Shown here in pieces: positions 35,525 to 44,600 of a DNA stretch of 64,000 nucleotides. A model generated the notes under the pieces. That model saw nothing but the letters and a program-made list of their open reading frames with translations, had not been told where the DNA came from and searched no databases. Every line of letters begins with the position of its first letter. Positions within the stretch are counted from its first letter, which is position 1. The stretch is from an uncultured Eubacteriales bacterium (GTDB lineage: Bacteria > Bacillota > Clostridia > Oscillospirales > Oscillospiraceae): positions 8,296 to 72,295 of the forward strand of contig URAZ01000019.1 in the NCBI GenBank assembly GCA_900545925.1. Reading direction: 5' to 3'. Both the position numbers and the translations under genes were made by a program.

Positions 35525-36198
35525 GAGCAGTACTGGAAGCGCGCTCCGGCTTGGCGCCGGAGCAGATCGACACGCTCTGCGCATTCGGGCAGGCGCTGAT
35601 TGAAAAGAACAAAGTCATGAACCTCACAGCCATCACTGAGCCGCAGGCCGTGGCCGAACTGCATTTTCTCGACTGCATCGCACTTTTGCAGGCAGAGGAC
35701 TTTTCCGGCAAGCGCGTGATCGATGTTGGCTGCGGCGCGGGCTTTCCCGGCGTCCCGCTGAAAATTGCGGAGCCGTCGATCAGACTGACGCTTCTGGATT
35801 CTCTGGCCAAGCGCATGACATGGCTGCGGGAGATTCTGCCGCAGCTTGGCGTAGAAGCCGAGGTTGTCACTGCCCGGGCAGAAGAATTTGTCCAGACCTG
35901 CCGGGAGCAGTATGACATTGCGACGTCCCGCGCCGTGGCGCGGCTGAATATCCTGTCGGAACTCTGCCTGCCGTATGTAAAGGTGGGCGGCGCGTTCCTG
36001 GCGATGAAGGGTGCGCTGGCAGGCGAGGAAATGGAAGAGGCAAAGCGCGCCGTGGCGCTGCTTGGCGGAACGATCGAGCGCGTGTACGAATATCCCATTC
36101 AGGATGCCGTACACAAGGCCGTTGTGATCCGTAAAATCAAGTCCACACCGCTCAAATATCCCCGCGCGTTTGCAAAAATCAAAAAAACTCCGCTATAA
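35521..36198 (+). CDS. rsmG: 16S rRNA (guanine-527-N7) methyltransferase
   Basis: SAM-dependent methylation of G527 in 16S rRNA; loss gives low-level streptomycin resistance in other bacteria. 225 residues. NKVMNLTAITEP is the conserved N-terminal block, VIDVGCGAGFPGVPLKIAEP the SAM motif I, and SRAVARLNILSELCLPYVKVGG a later catalytic segment. Usually found with mnmG or parA near the origin; here it follows degV, about 10 kb from dnaA. ATGA overlap with degV. Confidence 0.95.
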   Translation: MRAVLEARSGLAPEQIDTLCAFGQALIEKNKVMNLTAITEPQAVAELHFLDCIALLQAEDFSGKRVIDVGCGAGFPGVPLKIAEPSIRLTLLDSLAKRMTWLREILPQLGVEAEVVTARAEEFVQTCREQYDIATSRAVARLNILSELCLPYVKVGGAFLAMKGALAGEEMEEAKRAVALLGGTIERVYEYPIQDAVHKAVVIRKIKSTPLKYPRAFAKIKKTPL

Positions 36199-36206
36199 AC
36201 AAACCG

Positions 36207-36243
36207 ACCCGCAGAAGGCTGAGCCTCCTGCGGGTATTTTTTT
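36207..36243 (+). terminator. Terminator after rsmG
   Basis: ACCCGCAG (36207-36214) pairs with CTGCGGGT (36228-36235), with an inner AGG/CCT step, followed by ATTTTTTT. Confidence 0.88.
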
Positions 36244-36294
36244 CCGCGATATTTGAAAGAGTTCAAAATTTCTGACGCACCAAAGGCACTCCTT

Positions 36295-36443
36295 GTACCC
36301 AAGGGAAATTGGCGCGAAGCGCCTGAGGGGATTCGCGTGCTGCAACTTACAGCGCACTCTGAAATCTAAAACAAATCCCCTCCGTCATTTGCTGACGCAA
36401 ATGACACCTCCCCTTACCGCGCAGAGCGCGGCAAGGGGAGGCT
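36295..36443. repeat. Family C fragment plus family B copy 3 in the rsmG-rnhA gap
   Basis: The gap 36199-36562 has no gene. After the terminator comes GGCGCGAAGCGCCTGAGGGG (36311-36330). Then from 36373 comes the full B unit: CCCCTCCGTCATTTGCTGAC, GCAAATGACACCTCCCC, TTACCGCGCAGAGCGCGG, AAGGGGAGGC. The B unit is almost identical to the copy at 4731. Confidence 0.8.
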
Positions 36444-36562
36444 TTTGTGGGACTGCGGCGAATTCGTACTGCCCTGCAATTTTTGAATGCAAGGCTGATT
36501 TACCGCGGCCATTCAAACGCAACTACCTACAAATTTGGAATACCGTAACAGGCGGCGCATCC

Positions 36563-37003
36563 TCATGCTTTGAATTTCCGGCTCTCCAGAACCGCCTGCT
36601 CGTCGCAGCGGTTGTTTTTTTCGTTTTCCTCGTGGCCCTTGACCCAGTGATAGTGCATCTCGTGCTGGCTCACGAGGCCGAGGAGCAATTCCCAGAGGTC
36701 GGGGTTCAGAGCAGGCTTTTTGTCAGACTTGACCCAGCCCTTTTTCCGCCAGCCCCATGCCCAGCCCTTTTCCAATGCATCAATAACGTATTTGGAGTCG
36801 GAATAAAGTTCTACAACACACGGCTCGCGCAGAGCAAGCAGGGCCTGTATGACTGCGGTGAGTTCCATGCGGTTGTTCGTGGTGCGCGCTTCGCCGCCGG
36901 AGATCAGTTTCTCGTGTCCGTTATACTCCAGAATCGCGCACCAGCCGCCGGGGCCGGGATTGCCGGAGCAGGCCCCATCGGTGTAGATGGTGACGGTCTT
37001 CAT
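36563..37003 (-). CDS. rnhA: Ribonuclease HI
   Basis: Degrades RNA in RNA-DNA hybrids. 146 residues with all catalytic residues: D9 (YTDGACSGNPGPGG), E47 (TNNRMELTAV), D69 (YSDSKYV), H124 and D134 (VKGHEENEKNNRCDEQA). The basic protrusion WAWGWRKKGWVKSDKK typical of bacterial RNase HI is present. The start overlaps the gyrA stop by 4 bases, so RNase HI is translated at the end of the gyrA message, an unusual partnership that links topology control and R-loop removal. Confidence 0.96.
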   Translation of the reverse strand: MKTVTIYTDGACSGNPGPGGWCAILEYNGHEKLISGGEARTTNNRMELTAVIQALLALREPCVVELYSDSKYVIDALEKGWAWGWRKKGWVKSDKKPALNPDLWELLLGLVSQHEMHYHWVKGHEENEKNNRCDEQAVLESRKFKA

Positions 37004-39510
37004 GCCTCTTCGTTCTCCGCGGGCTCTTCCGGCTCCCGGTCCACGCGGTCCACGGAAATAACGCGGCTGCCGGATTCAAGGCGCATGAGAATGACGCCCT
37101 GCGTGTCACGGCCGTAGACATTGATATCTGCCGCCGCCATGCGGATGAGCACGCCGCCGTTTTCAATCAGCATGATATCGTCCGCGTCGTCCACGATTGC
37201 CACGCCCGCGATTCTGCCGGTCTTGGCCGTGATGTTATAGCCCTTGAGGCCCTTGCCGCCGCGGTTCTGCGGACGGCGCTGGCCGTCCTCGCCGAGGCGC
37301 AGATAGGCTTCTATCTCCGTGCGCTTGCCGTAGCCGTATTCCGTGACGGAAAGCAGCTGCTTTGCCTTCGCGGCGATTCCCGCGCCGACCACATAGTCGC
37401 CCGCGTCCAGCATCATACCGCGCACACCGGCCGCGTCGCGGCCCATGACGCGCACGTCGTTTTCGTTGAAGCAGATGACCATGCCGTTCGCGCTTGCAAG
37501 CAGGATATCCTGCTTGCCGTCGGTCTTCATGACGGCGATCAATTCATCGCCCTCCGAGAGCGTCAGCGCGCGGATACCGGCCTTGCGCGCGGTATTGAGG
37601 CTTGCCAGCTCCAGCCGCTTGACGGTGCCGTTTCTGGTGACGAAGACGAGATAATCCTCGTCGAACTCATGCACGGTGATACCCGCCGTGACCTTCTCGC
37701 CCGGCTCAAACGGGAGAATGTTGACCAGATTCGTGCCCTTGGCCGTGCGGCCTGCCTCCGGGATCTGATAGCCCTTGCGGCGGTGCACCTTGCCGAGGTT
37801 CGTGAAGAAGAGGATATAATCATGCGTGGAGGCGGTGAACACACCCTCTACGAAGTCCTCCTCCTTCGTCGTCATGCCCGTGACGCCTCTGCCGCCGCGC
37901 TTCTGGCTGCGGTAGGTCGAGGCGGGAACGCGCTTGCAGTAGCCCGCGTGGGAGAGCGTGAAGACGCACTGTTCTTCTTCGATCAGGTCTTCAATGTCGA
38001 TCTCGTCCTCGACGTCCTGAATTTCAGTCAGACGGTCGTCGCCGTATTTATCGCGGATGGCAGTCAATTCGTCCTTCAGAACGCCCTTGAGCATTTCCTC
38101 GTTCGACAGCAGCTCGCGGTAATATTCGATGCGCTTTTCAAGCTCTGCGTATTCCGCCTCAAGCTTTTCGCGCTCCAGACCCTGCAGGCGCTTGAGCTGC
38201 ATATCCAGCACGACCTGCGCCTGAATTTCGGACAGATTGAACCGCTCCATCAGGCGCTCTTTCGCGTTGTCATAGCTTTCGCGGATGGTCTTGATGACCT
38301 CGTCGATATTGTCCTCGGCGATCAGCAGGCCTTGCAGCACGTGCTGCCGGTCGAGCGCTTTTTTGAGGTCGTACTGCGTCCGCTTTGTGATGATCTCCTC
38401 CTGGAAGGCGAGATATTCATCGAGCATATGGCGCAGGGACAGAATCTTCGGCTGCTGCTGGTTGTTGACCAGCGCAAGCATCGTCACGCCAAACGTCGTC
38501 TGCATCTGCGTCTGGGCAAACAGCCGGTTCAGAACGACCTGCGGGTTCGCGTCCTTTTTGAGTTCAATGACGACGCGCATACCGTTGCGGTCGGTTTCGT
38601 CGCGGATGTCGGAAATGCCCTCAAGGCGCTTGTCGCGCACCTGCTCGGCCATGTTGGCGATGAGCTGGCGTTTGTTGACCTGATAGGGAAGCTCGGTGAC
38701 GATGATGCGCTCGCGGTTCTGGCCGAATTCCTCAAACTCCGTCCGGGCGCGGACGGTAATCTTGCCGCGGCCCGTGGCATACGCGGCGCGGATGCCGCTG
38801 CGGCCCATGATAATGCCCTTTGTCGGGAAATCCGGACCCTTGATATAGTCCATGAGGTCTGCCAGCTCCGCCTCCGGGTTTTCCAGAATGCAGATACAGG
38901 CGTTGATGACCTCGGTCAGGTTGTGCGGCGGGATATTCGTCGCCATGCCGACGGCGATGCCGGACGAGCCGTTGACCAGCAGATTCGGGAAGCGCGAGGG
39001 AAGAACGCGCGGTTCCTTTCTCGATTCGTCGAAGTTCGGGTCCCACAGAACCGTTTCCTTGTCGATATCGCGCAGCATCTCGTTGCAGAGCTTCGACATA
39101 CGCGCCTCGGTGTAACGATAGGCCGCAGGGGGATCGCCGTCAACGGAACCGAAGTTGCCGTGGCCGTCGACAAGCGGATAGCGCATGGAGAAATCCTGCG
39201 CCAGCCGGACCATCGCGTCATAGACCGATGCGTCGCCGTGCGGATGATACCGGCCCAGCACGTCGCCGACGCACGTCGCCGACTTCTTGAACGGCTTGTC
39301 GGAGGTCAGACCGTCCTCGTACATGGCGTAGAGAATGCGCCGGTGGACGGGCTTCAGACCGTCGCGTACATCGGGCAGCGCACGGCCGACAATGACGGAC
39401 ATCGCGTAGTCGATGTACGAGCTTTTCATCTCATGCACAAGCTCCGACTGCACGATCCGCTGTTCGGGGAACATGATATCCTCGGGCTTGTAGTCTTTTT
39501 TATGTGCCAT
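37000..39510 (-). CDS. gyrA: DNA gyrase subunit A
   Basis: Breakage-reunion subunit of gyrase, 836 residues. N-terminal VGRALPDVRDGLKPVHRRIL, catalytic Tyr133 in AAYRYTEARMS, and beta-pinwheel C-terminal repeats with the GyrA-box-like sequence QNRGGKGLKG near residue 740. In the quinolone-determining region HPHGDASVYDAMVRLAQDFS, the position equal to E. coli Ser83 is Ala94. No stop-start overlap with gyrB: a repeat separates them. The C-terminus is acidic, as in regulatory GyrA tails. Confidence 0.98.
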   Translation of the reverse strand: MAHKKDYKPEDIMFPEQRIVQSELVHEMKSSYIDYAMSVIVGRALPDVRDGLKPVHRRILYAMYEDGLTSDKPFKKSATCVGDVLGRYHPHGDASVYDAMVRLAQDFSMRYPLVDGHGNFGSVDGDPPAAYRYTEARMSKLCNEMLRDIDKETVLWDPNFDESRKEPRVLPSRFPNLLVNGSSGIAVGMATNIPPHNLTEVINACICILENPEAELADLMDYIKGPDFPTKGIIMGRSGIRAAYATGRGKITVRARTEFEEFGQNRERIIVTELPYQVNKRQLIANMAEQVRDKRLEGISDIRDETDRNGMRVVIELKKDANPQVVLNRLFAQTQMQTTFGVTMLALVNNQQQPKILSLRHMLDEYLAFQEEIITKRTQYDLKKALDRQHVLQGLLIAEDNIDEVIKTIRESYDNAKERLMERFNLSEIQAQVVLDMQLKRLQGLEREKLEAEYAELEKRIEYYRELLSNEEMLKGVLKDELTAIRDKYGDDRLTEIQDVEDEIDIEDLIEEEQCVFTLSHAGYCKRVPASTYRSQKRGGRGVTGMTTKEEDFVEGVFTASTHDYILFFTNLGKVHRRKGYQIPEAGRTAKGTNLVNILPFEPGEKVTAGITVHEFDEDYLVFVTRNGTVKRLELASLNTARKAGIRALTLSEGDELIAVMKTDGKQDILLASANGMVICFNENDVRVMGRDAAGVRGMMLDAGDYVVGAGIAAKAKQLLSVTEYGYGKRTEIEAYLRLGEDGQRRPQNRGGKGLKGYNITAKTGRIAGVAIVDDADDIMLIENGGVLIRMAAADINVYGRDTQGVILMRLESGSRVISVDRVDREPEEPAENEEA

Positions 39511-39526
39511 TTATGCTTTCTCCTTT

Positions 39527-39630
39527 GTAGGGGCGGACGACTCTGTCCGCCCCAGGGAAGTTGCGTGTTCAGAACTGCTCATTTACAAACAGGGCATTTC
39601 TTCCGGGCGGACAGAGCCGTCCGTCCCCTG
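39527..39630. repeat. Family A hairpin repeat between gyrB and gyrA
   Basis: GTAGGGGCGGACGACTCTGT begins the unit and GGGCGGACAGAGCCGTCCGT then CCCC ends it in inverted orientation; the ends could pair as a stem of about 25 bp. It fills the 138-base spacer and may attenuate transcription from gyrB into gyrA. Confidence 0.82.
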
Positions 39631-39648
39631 CGATTTCTTCCAGACAGG

Positions 39649-41607
39649 TCAGATATCCAGATTCACAACGTATTTCGCGTTTTCCTCGATGAACTCCTTG
39701 CGCGGCTCGACGGCCTCGCCCATGAGGACGGTGAAGATCTGGTCGGCCTGCACGGCGTCTTCGAGCGTGATGCGGCGGAGCGTGCGCGTAGTGGGGTCCA
39801 TGGTCGTCTCCCACAGTTCGTGCGGGTTCATTTCGCCAAGGCCCTTGTACCGGGAGATATCAACCTTCGCGTTCGGGTTGTCCGCGCGCATTTCGGCGGA
39901 GATCTGGTCACGCTCGGGGTCGGAATACGCCACGCGCTGCGTCTTGCCGCGCGAGAGCTTGTAAAGCGGCGGGACGGCGGAATAGACATAGCCGTGCTCG
40001 ATCAGGGGCCGCATGAAGCGGAAGAAGAATGTGAGCAGGAGCGTGCGGATATGGCTGCCGTCGACGTCGGCATCGGCCATGATGATGACCTTGTGATAGC
40101 GCAGCTTGTCGAGGTTAAATTCGTCGCCGATGCCGGCGCCGAGCGCGGTGATGACCGGCTGCAGCTTGTCGTTGCCGTAGACCTTGTCGGCCCTTGCCTT
40201 TTCCACGTTCAGCATCTTGCCCCAGAGGGGGAGGATGGCCTGGAAGCGGGAATCTCTACCCTGTGTGGCCGAACCGCCTGCGGAATCGCCCTCGACGATG
40301 TAGAGCTCGGTGAGCGTGGGGTCGGTGTCGTTGCAGTCGCGCAGTTTATCCGGCATCTGGCCGGATTCAAGGCCTGTCTTGCGGCGGATGGCCTCGCGGG
40401 CCTTCCTGGCGGCCTCGCGTGCGCGGTTGGCCATCATGGCCTTGTCGAGAATGAGTTTGCCGACGGCGGGGTTTTCCTCAAGGAATTCCGTCAGCTGCTG
40501 CGTAACGATGTTGCTGACAAGCGTGCGCATGGAGGCGTTGCCGAGCTTGGCCTTTGTCTGGCCCTCGAACTGCGCCTCGGTCAGCTTGACGGAAACGATG
40601 GCGGTCAGACCTTCGCGCACATCGTCGCCGGTGACCTTGTCGTCGCCCTTGATATAGCCCTTTTTGACGCCGTAGGCGTTGAGCACGTTTGTCAGTGCCC
40701 GCTTAAAGCCCTCCTCGTGCATACCGCCTTCTGGGGTATGGATATCGTTTGCAAACGAGACGATGTTGGAGTTGAACGAGTCGTTATACTGCAGCGCGAC
40801 CTCCGCCGTGTCGTCTCCCTTGGAGCCGGACATATAGATGACCTGCTCGTGGATCGGCGTTTTGTGGCGGTTGTACCAGCGGACGAATTCGCGGATACCG
40901 CCCTCGTAGCACATGGAGTCCATGCGTTCCTTTTCGGGCTTGTCGGCGGATTCGATGCGCTCGTCGCGGATGGTGATGTGCAGACCGGCGTTCAGAAACG
41001 CCTGCTCGCGCATACGGGTATGGAGCGTTTCGTAGTCATATTCCAGCGTGTCGAACATCTCGGGGTCGGGCTTGAAGGTGACCTTCGTGCCGTGCTTGTC
41101 CGTGGTGCCGATGATGCGCATTTCCTGGGTAATATGGCCGCGGGAGAATTTCATCTGATAAATTTTCCCGTCCTTGCTGACCTCGACCTCCAGCCACTCG
41201 GAAAGGGCGTTGACGACCGACGCGCCGACGCCGTGCAGACCGCCGGAGACCTTATAGCCCCCGCCGCCGAATTTGCCGCCCGCGTGCAGGACGGTATAGA
41301 CGACCTCCAGCGCGGGCTTGCCGGTCTGGGCCTGAATGTCGACGGGGATGCCGCGGCCATCGTCGGTGACGGTGATGGTGTTGCCCTCGTTGATGGTCAC
41401 AACGACGTGCTTGCAGTATCCGGCCAGCGCCTCGTCGATCGCGTTGTCGACGATCTCATAGACCAGATGGTGCAGACCTGAGCTGCTGGTCGAGCCGATA
41501 TACATGCCGGGCCGCTTTCTGACGGCCTCCAATCCCTCCAGAACCTGGATCTGACTGGCGTTGTATTCGTGTTCGGCTTCGATGATATCTTTGATTTCTT
41601 CTGTCAT
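39649..41607 (-). CDS. gyrB: DNA gyrase subunit B
   Basis: ATPase subunit of gyrase, 652 residues. GHKL ATP site: EIVDNAIDEALAGYC, TVTDDGRGIPVD and GLHGVGASVVNALS. Toprim: EGDSAGGSATQGRD and DADVDGSHIRTLLLTFFFR; C-terminal YKGLGEMNPHELWETTMDP. This pattern fits GyrB rather than ParE, and the gene lies in the conserved recF-remB-gyrB order. ATG 41607 overlaps remB by 4 bases. Confidence 0.98.
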   Translation of the reverse strand: MTEEIKDIIEAEHEYNASQIQVLEGLEAVRKRPGMYIGSTSSSGLHHLVYEIVDNAIDEALAGYCKHVVVTINEGNTITVTDDGRGIPVDIQAQTGKPALEVVYTVLHAGGKFGGGGYKVSGGLHGVGASVVNALSEWLEVEVSKDGKIYQMKFSRGHITQEMRIIGTTDKHGTKVTFKPDPEMFDTLEYDYETLHTRMREQAFLNAGLHITIRDERIESADKPEKERMDSMCYEGGIREFVRWYNRHKTPIHEQVIYMSGSKGDDTAEVALQYNDSFNSNIVSFANDIHTPEGGMHEEGFKRALTNVLNAYGVKKGYIKGDDKVTGDDVREGLTAIVSVKLTEAQFEGQTKAKLGNASMRTLVSNIVTQQLTEFLEENPAVGKLILDKAMMANRAREAARKAREAIRRKTGLESGQMPDKLRDCNDTDPTLTELYIVEGDSAGGSATQGRDSRFQAILPLWGKMLNVEKARADKVYGNDKLQPVITALGAGIGDEFNLDKLRYHKVIIMADADVDGSHIRTLLLTFFFRFMRPLIEHGYVYSAVPPLYKLSRGKTQRVAYSDPERDQISAEMRADNPNAKVDISRYKGLGEMNPHELWETTMDPTTRTLRRITLEDAVQADQIFTVLMGEAVEPRKEFIEENAKYVVNLDI

Positions 41608-41891
41608 ATTGCTTCTCCTTTAGCAGAGATCGGACTGCGCTGCGCGTCCTGCATCCGTTTGAGCAGGACGGCGGCGTTATATTTTGTCAGAATGACGCGG
41701 TTTTCTCCGTATTCGCTGACGACCAGAAAGGATTTCGGCAGCTCGTCCGTCGCTTCGACGATGGCGCCGGCCTTCTGTGCCTCTGCGAGAAATTTCCGCG
41801 TCCATTTGGAGCAGCTGGTGTTGTCCAGATCGAACACGCCGATTACAGATTCGGCGCGGACGGAGAAATCGCCGCCGATATTCAGATACAT
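41604..41891 (-). CDS. remB: RemB-like extracellular-matrix regulator (DUF370)
   Basis: 95-residue protein occupying the position of Bacillus yaaB/remB between recF and gyrB. MYLNIGGDFSVRAESVIGVFDLDNTS is the family start. RemA/RemB proteins assemble into oligomeric DNA-binding rings and control matrix genes in Bacillus. Here it is longer than the ~80-residue norm by a C-terminal LLKRMQDAQRSPISAKGEAI extension. It overlaps both neighbours by a few bases, so it is embedded in the replication operon. DNA-binding function is inferred from family. Confidence 0.88.
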   Translation of the reverse strand: MYLNIGGDFSVRAESVIGVFDLDNTSCSKWTRKFLAEAQKAGAIVEATDELPKSFLVVSEYGENRVILTKYNAAVLLKRMQDAQRSPISAKGEAI

Positions 41892-43000
41892 GATGATTCC
41901 TCCCGGATCTGTCCGCTCTCCACGAAAATGCGTTTTCCGATATTTGTGATGCGTTCCGGCTCACAGCAGGTGATAAGCACCTGACCGGAGCGAATTTGAT
42001 TGAGCACGAAATCCTGCCGCCGCGCGTCCAGTTCGGACAGCACATCGTCCAGCAGCAGAACCGGCTCTTCGCCGGTATCGGCGCGGAATAATTCGCGCTC
42101 AGCCAGCTTCAGGCTGATAGCTGCCGTGCGGGTCTGGCCCTGAGAGCCGTAGGCTTTGACGGAGCGGTCGCCGAGGAGCGTTTCAAAATCGTCTTTGTGC
42201 GGGCCGGACAAACACTGACCGGAATCCAACTCGGCGCGGTAATGCGCCTGCTGGTGATCAAGCAGCTGCTGAAAGATGACTTTTTTTTCTGCGAACGGGT
42301 CTGTCACGGTCGAAACAGTCTGATAGACAAGGGAAAGTTCCTCCCGTCCGCCAGAAAATTCCGCATGGTACAGCCGCGCCTGTTTGGAAAGTTCCCGCAG
42401 GAATTTTGCCCGGTAGGCGATTATGACCGCACCGACCTGCGCCATGCGGTAGTTGAATTCCGGCAGCGGCTCCAGAAGGGATGGGGCCTCGTGATAATCT
42501 TTTAAAATTCTTGATTTGCTGTCATACAGCTTCTGATATTCTGCCAGCGCCTGCGCATAGCCGGGCCGAAGCTGGCAGAGGGCGGTATCGAGAATCTTTC
42601 GCCTTCCGGCGGACCCACTTTTTAAAATCAGCAAATCGTCCGGGCAGAACAGAACGGTCGTCAGCACGCCGGATAGTCCGGCGGCGGAGCGCTGCTTTAC
42701 GCCGCCGATGTACAGCTGCCGCGGCTTTCTTCCGGAAAACAGCACAGCCCGCAGGCTCTGTTCCCGGCCGCCGGAAAACAGACTGCAATTCAGGTCTGTA
42801 AATTCTGTGCCGAAGCGGATGAGTTCCTGATTGCGGGCGGTGCGAAAGCTTTTGCCGGTAGACAAATAAAAAACGGCTTCCAGCAGATTGGTCTTTCCCT
42901 GCGCATTTTCTCCGACAATCAGATTGACGCCGGGATGAAAGCTGACGCTGGCCGTCTCGTAATTCCGAAAATCGTAGAGTTGCAGGCTTTGCAGCTTCAT
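41882..43000 (-). CDS. recF: DNA replication and repair protein RecF
   Basis: SMC-like ATPase that loads RecA at gaps with RecO and RecR. 372 residues. Walker A GENAQGKTNLLEAVFYLSTGKSFRT at about 30-50, signature region SGPHKDDF and AYGSQGQTRTAAISLKLAE, and Walker B LLLDDVLSELDARRQ near residue 315. Overlaps yaaA (4 bases) and remB (10 bases), showing tight translational coupling across the cluster. Confidence 0.97.
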   Translation of the reverse strand: MKLQSLQLYDFRNYETASVSFHPGVNLIVGENAQGKTNLLEAVFYLSTGKSFRTARNQELIRFGTEFTDLNCSLFSGGREQSLRAVLFSGRKPRQLYIGGVKQRSAAGLSGVLTTVLFCPDDLLILKSGSAGRRKILDTALCQLRPGYAQALAEYQKLYDSKSRILKDYHEAPSLLEPLPEFNYRMAQVGAVIIAYRAKFLRELSKQARLYHAEFSGGREELSLVYQTVSTVTDPFAEKKVIFQQLLDHQQAHYRAELDSGQCLSGPHKDDFETLLGDRSVKAYGSQGQTRTAAISLKLAERELFRADTGEEPVLLLDDVLSELDARRQDFVLNQIRSGQVLITCCEPERITNIGKRIFVESGQIREESSCI

Positions 43001-43251
43001 GCGTGCTCTTCCGTGACGCGCCAGGTATTCTGCAGGAATGTGACCTCGTCTCCGGGGTGAAGCTTCTTGCCGCGCATCGTGCAGACCTCGCCGTTAACGC
43101 GGACTTCACCCTCCTGAATAAAGGTCTTGGCCATGCCGCCGGATTCAATGGCGTTGGCGAATTTCAGAAAATCCTGCAGTTTGATAAACTCGGTATGAAT
43201 AGGGATCTCAATCGGCGCGTCCGAAAGCTTTTTTGTGACTCTGACCTTCAT
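42997..43251 (-). CDS. yaaA: S4-domain RNA-binding protein YaaA
   Basis: 84-residue S4-like protein in the canonical position between dnaN and recF. IKLQDFLKFANAIESGGMAKTFIQEGEVRVNGE is the S4 fold, with GKKLHPGDEVTF at the end. Thought to bind RNA, possibly ribosome-associated; function unsettled. The N-terminus is about 15 residues longer than Bacillus YaaA. Confidence 0.92.
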   Translation of the reverse strand: MKVRVTKKLSDAPIEIPIHTEFIKLQDFLKFANAIESGGMAKTFIQEGEVRVNGEVCTMRGKKLHPGDEVTFLQNTWRVTEEHA

Positions 43252-43252
43252 C

Positions 43253-44365
43253 TTATTCCCCCGCTTTCAGCCGGACCGGCAGAACCATGTAGCTGTACCG
43301 CTCAGATCCGTCACAAGGATTCATGACGATGGGGCTGAGTCCGTTGATTAGTTCAAGTGAGCATTCCGCATCCGGAATCGCGCGCAGCGCGTCGAGCAGA
43401 TACCGGCAGTTGAAGCCAATCTCCATATCCTGCCCGTCGCCCGCGATCTGGCAGACGTCATGTGCTTCGCCGATGGTGGAAACAGAGCGGAAATCCGCCG
43501 TATTCTCGCCGAATTTGCAGCGCACCGGGCTCTTGAGCTTTTCAGAGATGATCAGGCCGACGCGCTCGATGGAATCGGTCATTTTTGCGACGTTCACGGC
43601 CAGCTTCACCGGCTGGTTCTGCGGCAGAACGCGCCGCCAATCCAGGAATTCGCCTTCCAGCAGGCGGCAGACCAGTGTCGCCTCGCCGATGGTGAAGAGG
43701 ATATGCTTGCTGCCGAGGAAGAACGTGCAAGGGTCGTCCGTATCGCCGAGAATTTTTTCCGCTTCTTTTAAAGCGGCGGCAGGCACAACAAACTTGAGTG
43801 TCCGTCCGATCGGCTCTTCCGATTTCCAGCGGCGCAGCGCCAGCCGGTAGCCGTCAACAGCGACGACTGTAATCGAAGTATCTTCTACCTCAAACAAGCA
43901 GCCGGTATGAATGGGACGGGCCTGATTTTCGCTGACGGCAAAACTGGTGCCGCCGATCATGGCTTTGAGTTCATTCTGCGGCAGGCTGATGCCTTTGTCG
44001 GACTCGACTTCCGGCAGTTCCGGGTAATCCTCGGAGGACATAGCCGTGATGGTGAACGAGGAAATGCCGCCGCGGATGGATACTTTGAATTTTTCGTCAA
44101 CCGAGATGCTGACGGTATCGTCGGGCAGCTTTCGGATAATGTCGAAGAAGAGACGGGAGGGCATGATGCAGGCGCCAGTCTGCTGGATCTCGGCATCGAC
44201 GGAGATGGTAATGCCCGTTTCGAGATTATAACCGGAAAGCGACAGCTTTACGCCGGCCCGGATATAAATTCCCTCGAGCGCCGGAATGGTGCTCTTCTGC
44301 GCGACGGTACGGGAGGCGACGGAGACGGCGCTCACCAGTGCGTTTTTTTCACAGGTAAATTTCAT
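43253..44365 (-). CDS. dnaN: DNA polymerase III beta sliding clamp
   Basis: Ring-shaped processivity clamp, 370 residues, three repeated clamp domains. MKFTCEKNALVSAVSVASRTV is the standard start, VVAVDGYRLALRR in domain 2, and the C-terminal NPCDGSERYSYMVLPVRL strand. First gene downstream of the dnaA-dnaN intergenic DnaA boxes. AGGAAG lies about 6 bases before ATG 44365. Confidence 0.97.
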   Translation of the reverse strand: MKFTCEKNALVSAVSVASRTVAQKSTIPALEGIYIRAGVKLSLSGYNLETGITISVDAEIQQTGACIMPSRLFFDIIRKLPDDTVSISVDEKFKVSIRGGISSFTITAMSSEDYPELPEVESDKGISLPQNELKAMIGGTSFAVSENQARPIHTGCLFEVEDTSITVVAVDGYRLALRRWKSEEPIGRTLKFVVPAAALKEAEKILGDTDDPCTFFLGSKHILFTIGEATLVCRLLEGEFLDWRRVLPQNQPVKLAVNVAKMTDSIERVGLIISEKLKSPVRCKFGENTADFRSVSTIGEAHDVCQIAGDGQDMEIGFNCRYLLDALRAIPDAECSLELINGLSPIVMNPCDGSERYSYMVLPVRLKAGE

Positions 44366-44440
44366 GGAACTTCCTCCGTTTCTTCTTTCAAGAGAAAGAA
44401 AGGATATTTTTTAGAAGTAGGTAGCAGTAGGGGAATTTTA

Positions 44441-44597
44441 TGTGGAAAAGCTGTTTTTTTCTTGACAGATCAATGCTTTTTTGTCCACAGGCAGGTGTGC
44501 AGAAAAAAGAATGTTATCAACATGCAGTTTTGTGAAACTTCTGTTTCACAGCTTTCCACAGGGGAGTCGTGTGGATTCCACAGGTTGGTGTGGACAA
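44441..44597. promoter_or_regulatory. DnaA-box cluster between dnaA and dnaN (candidate part of oriC)
   Basis: Against TTATNCACA: TGTGGAAAA 44441-44449 (minus), TTGTCCACA 44481-44489, TTATCAACA 44514-44522, CTTTCCACA 44552-44560, TGTGGATTC 44570-44578 (minus) and TGTGGACAA 44589-44597 (minus). Each differs at one or two positions, but six in 160 bases is far above chance. AT-rich stretches with T-runs lie at about 44400-44480. The dnaN promoter should also lie here. Confidence 0.75.
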
Positions 44598-44600
44598 AAA

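Noticed and set aside
37669..41481. A 1270-codon open frame on the plus strand across gyrA and gyrB
   Set aside because: It is antisense to two certain genes, its translation has no recognisable domain, and long antisense frames arise from GC-rich codon bias.
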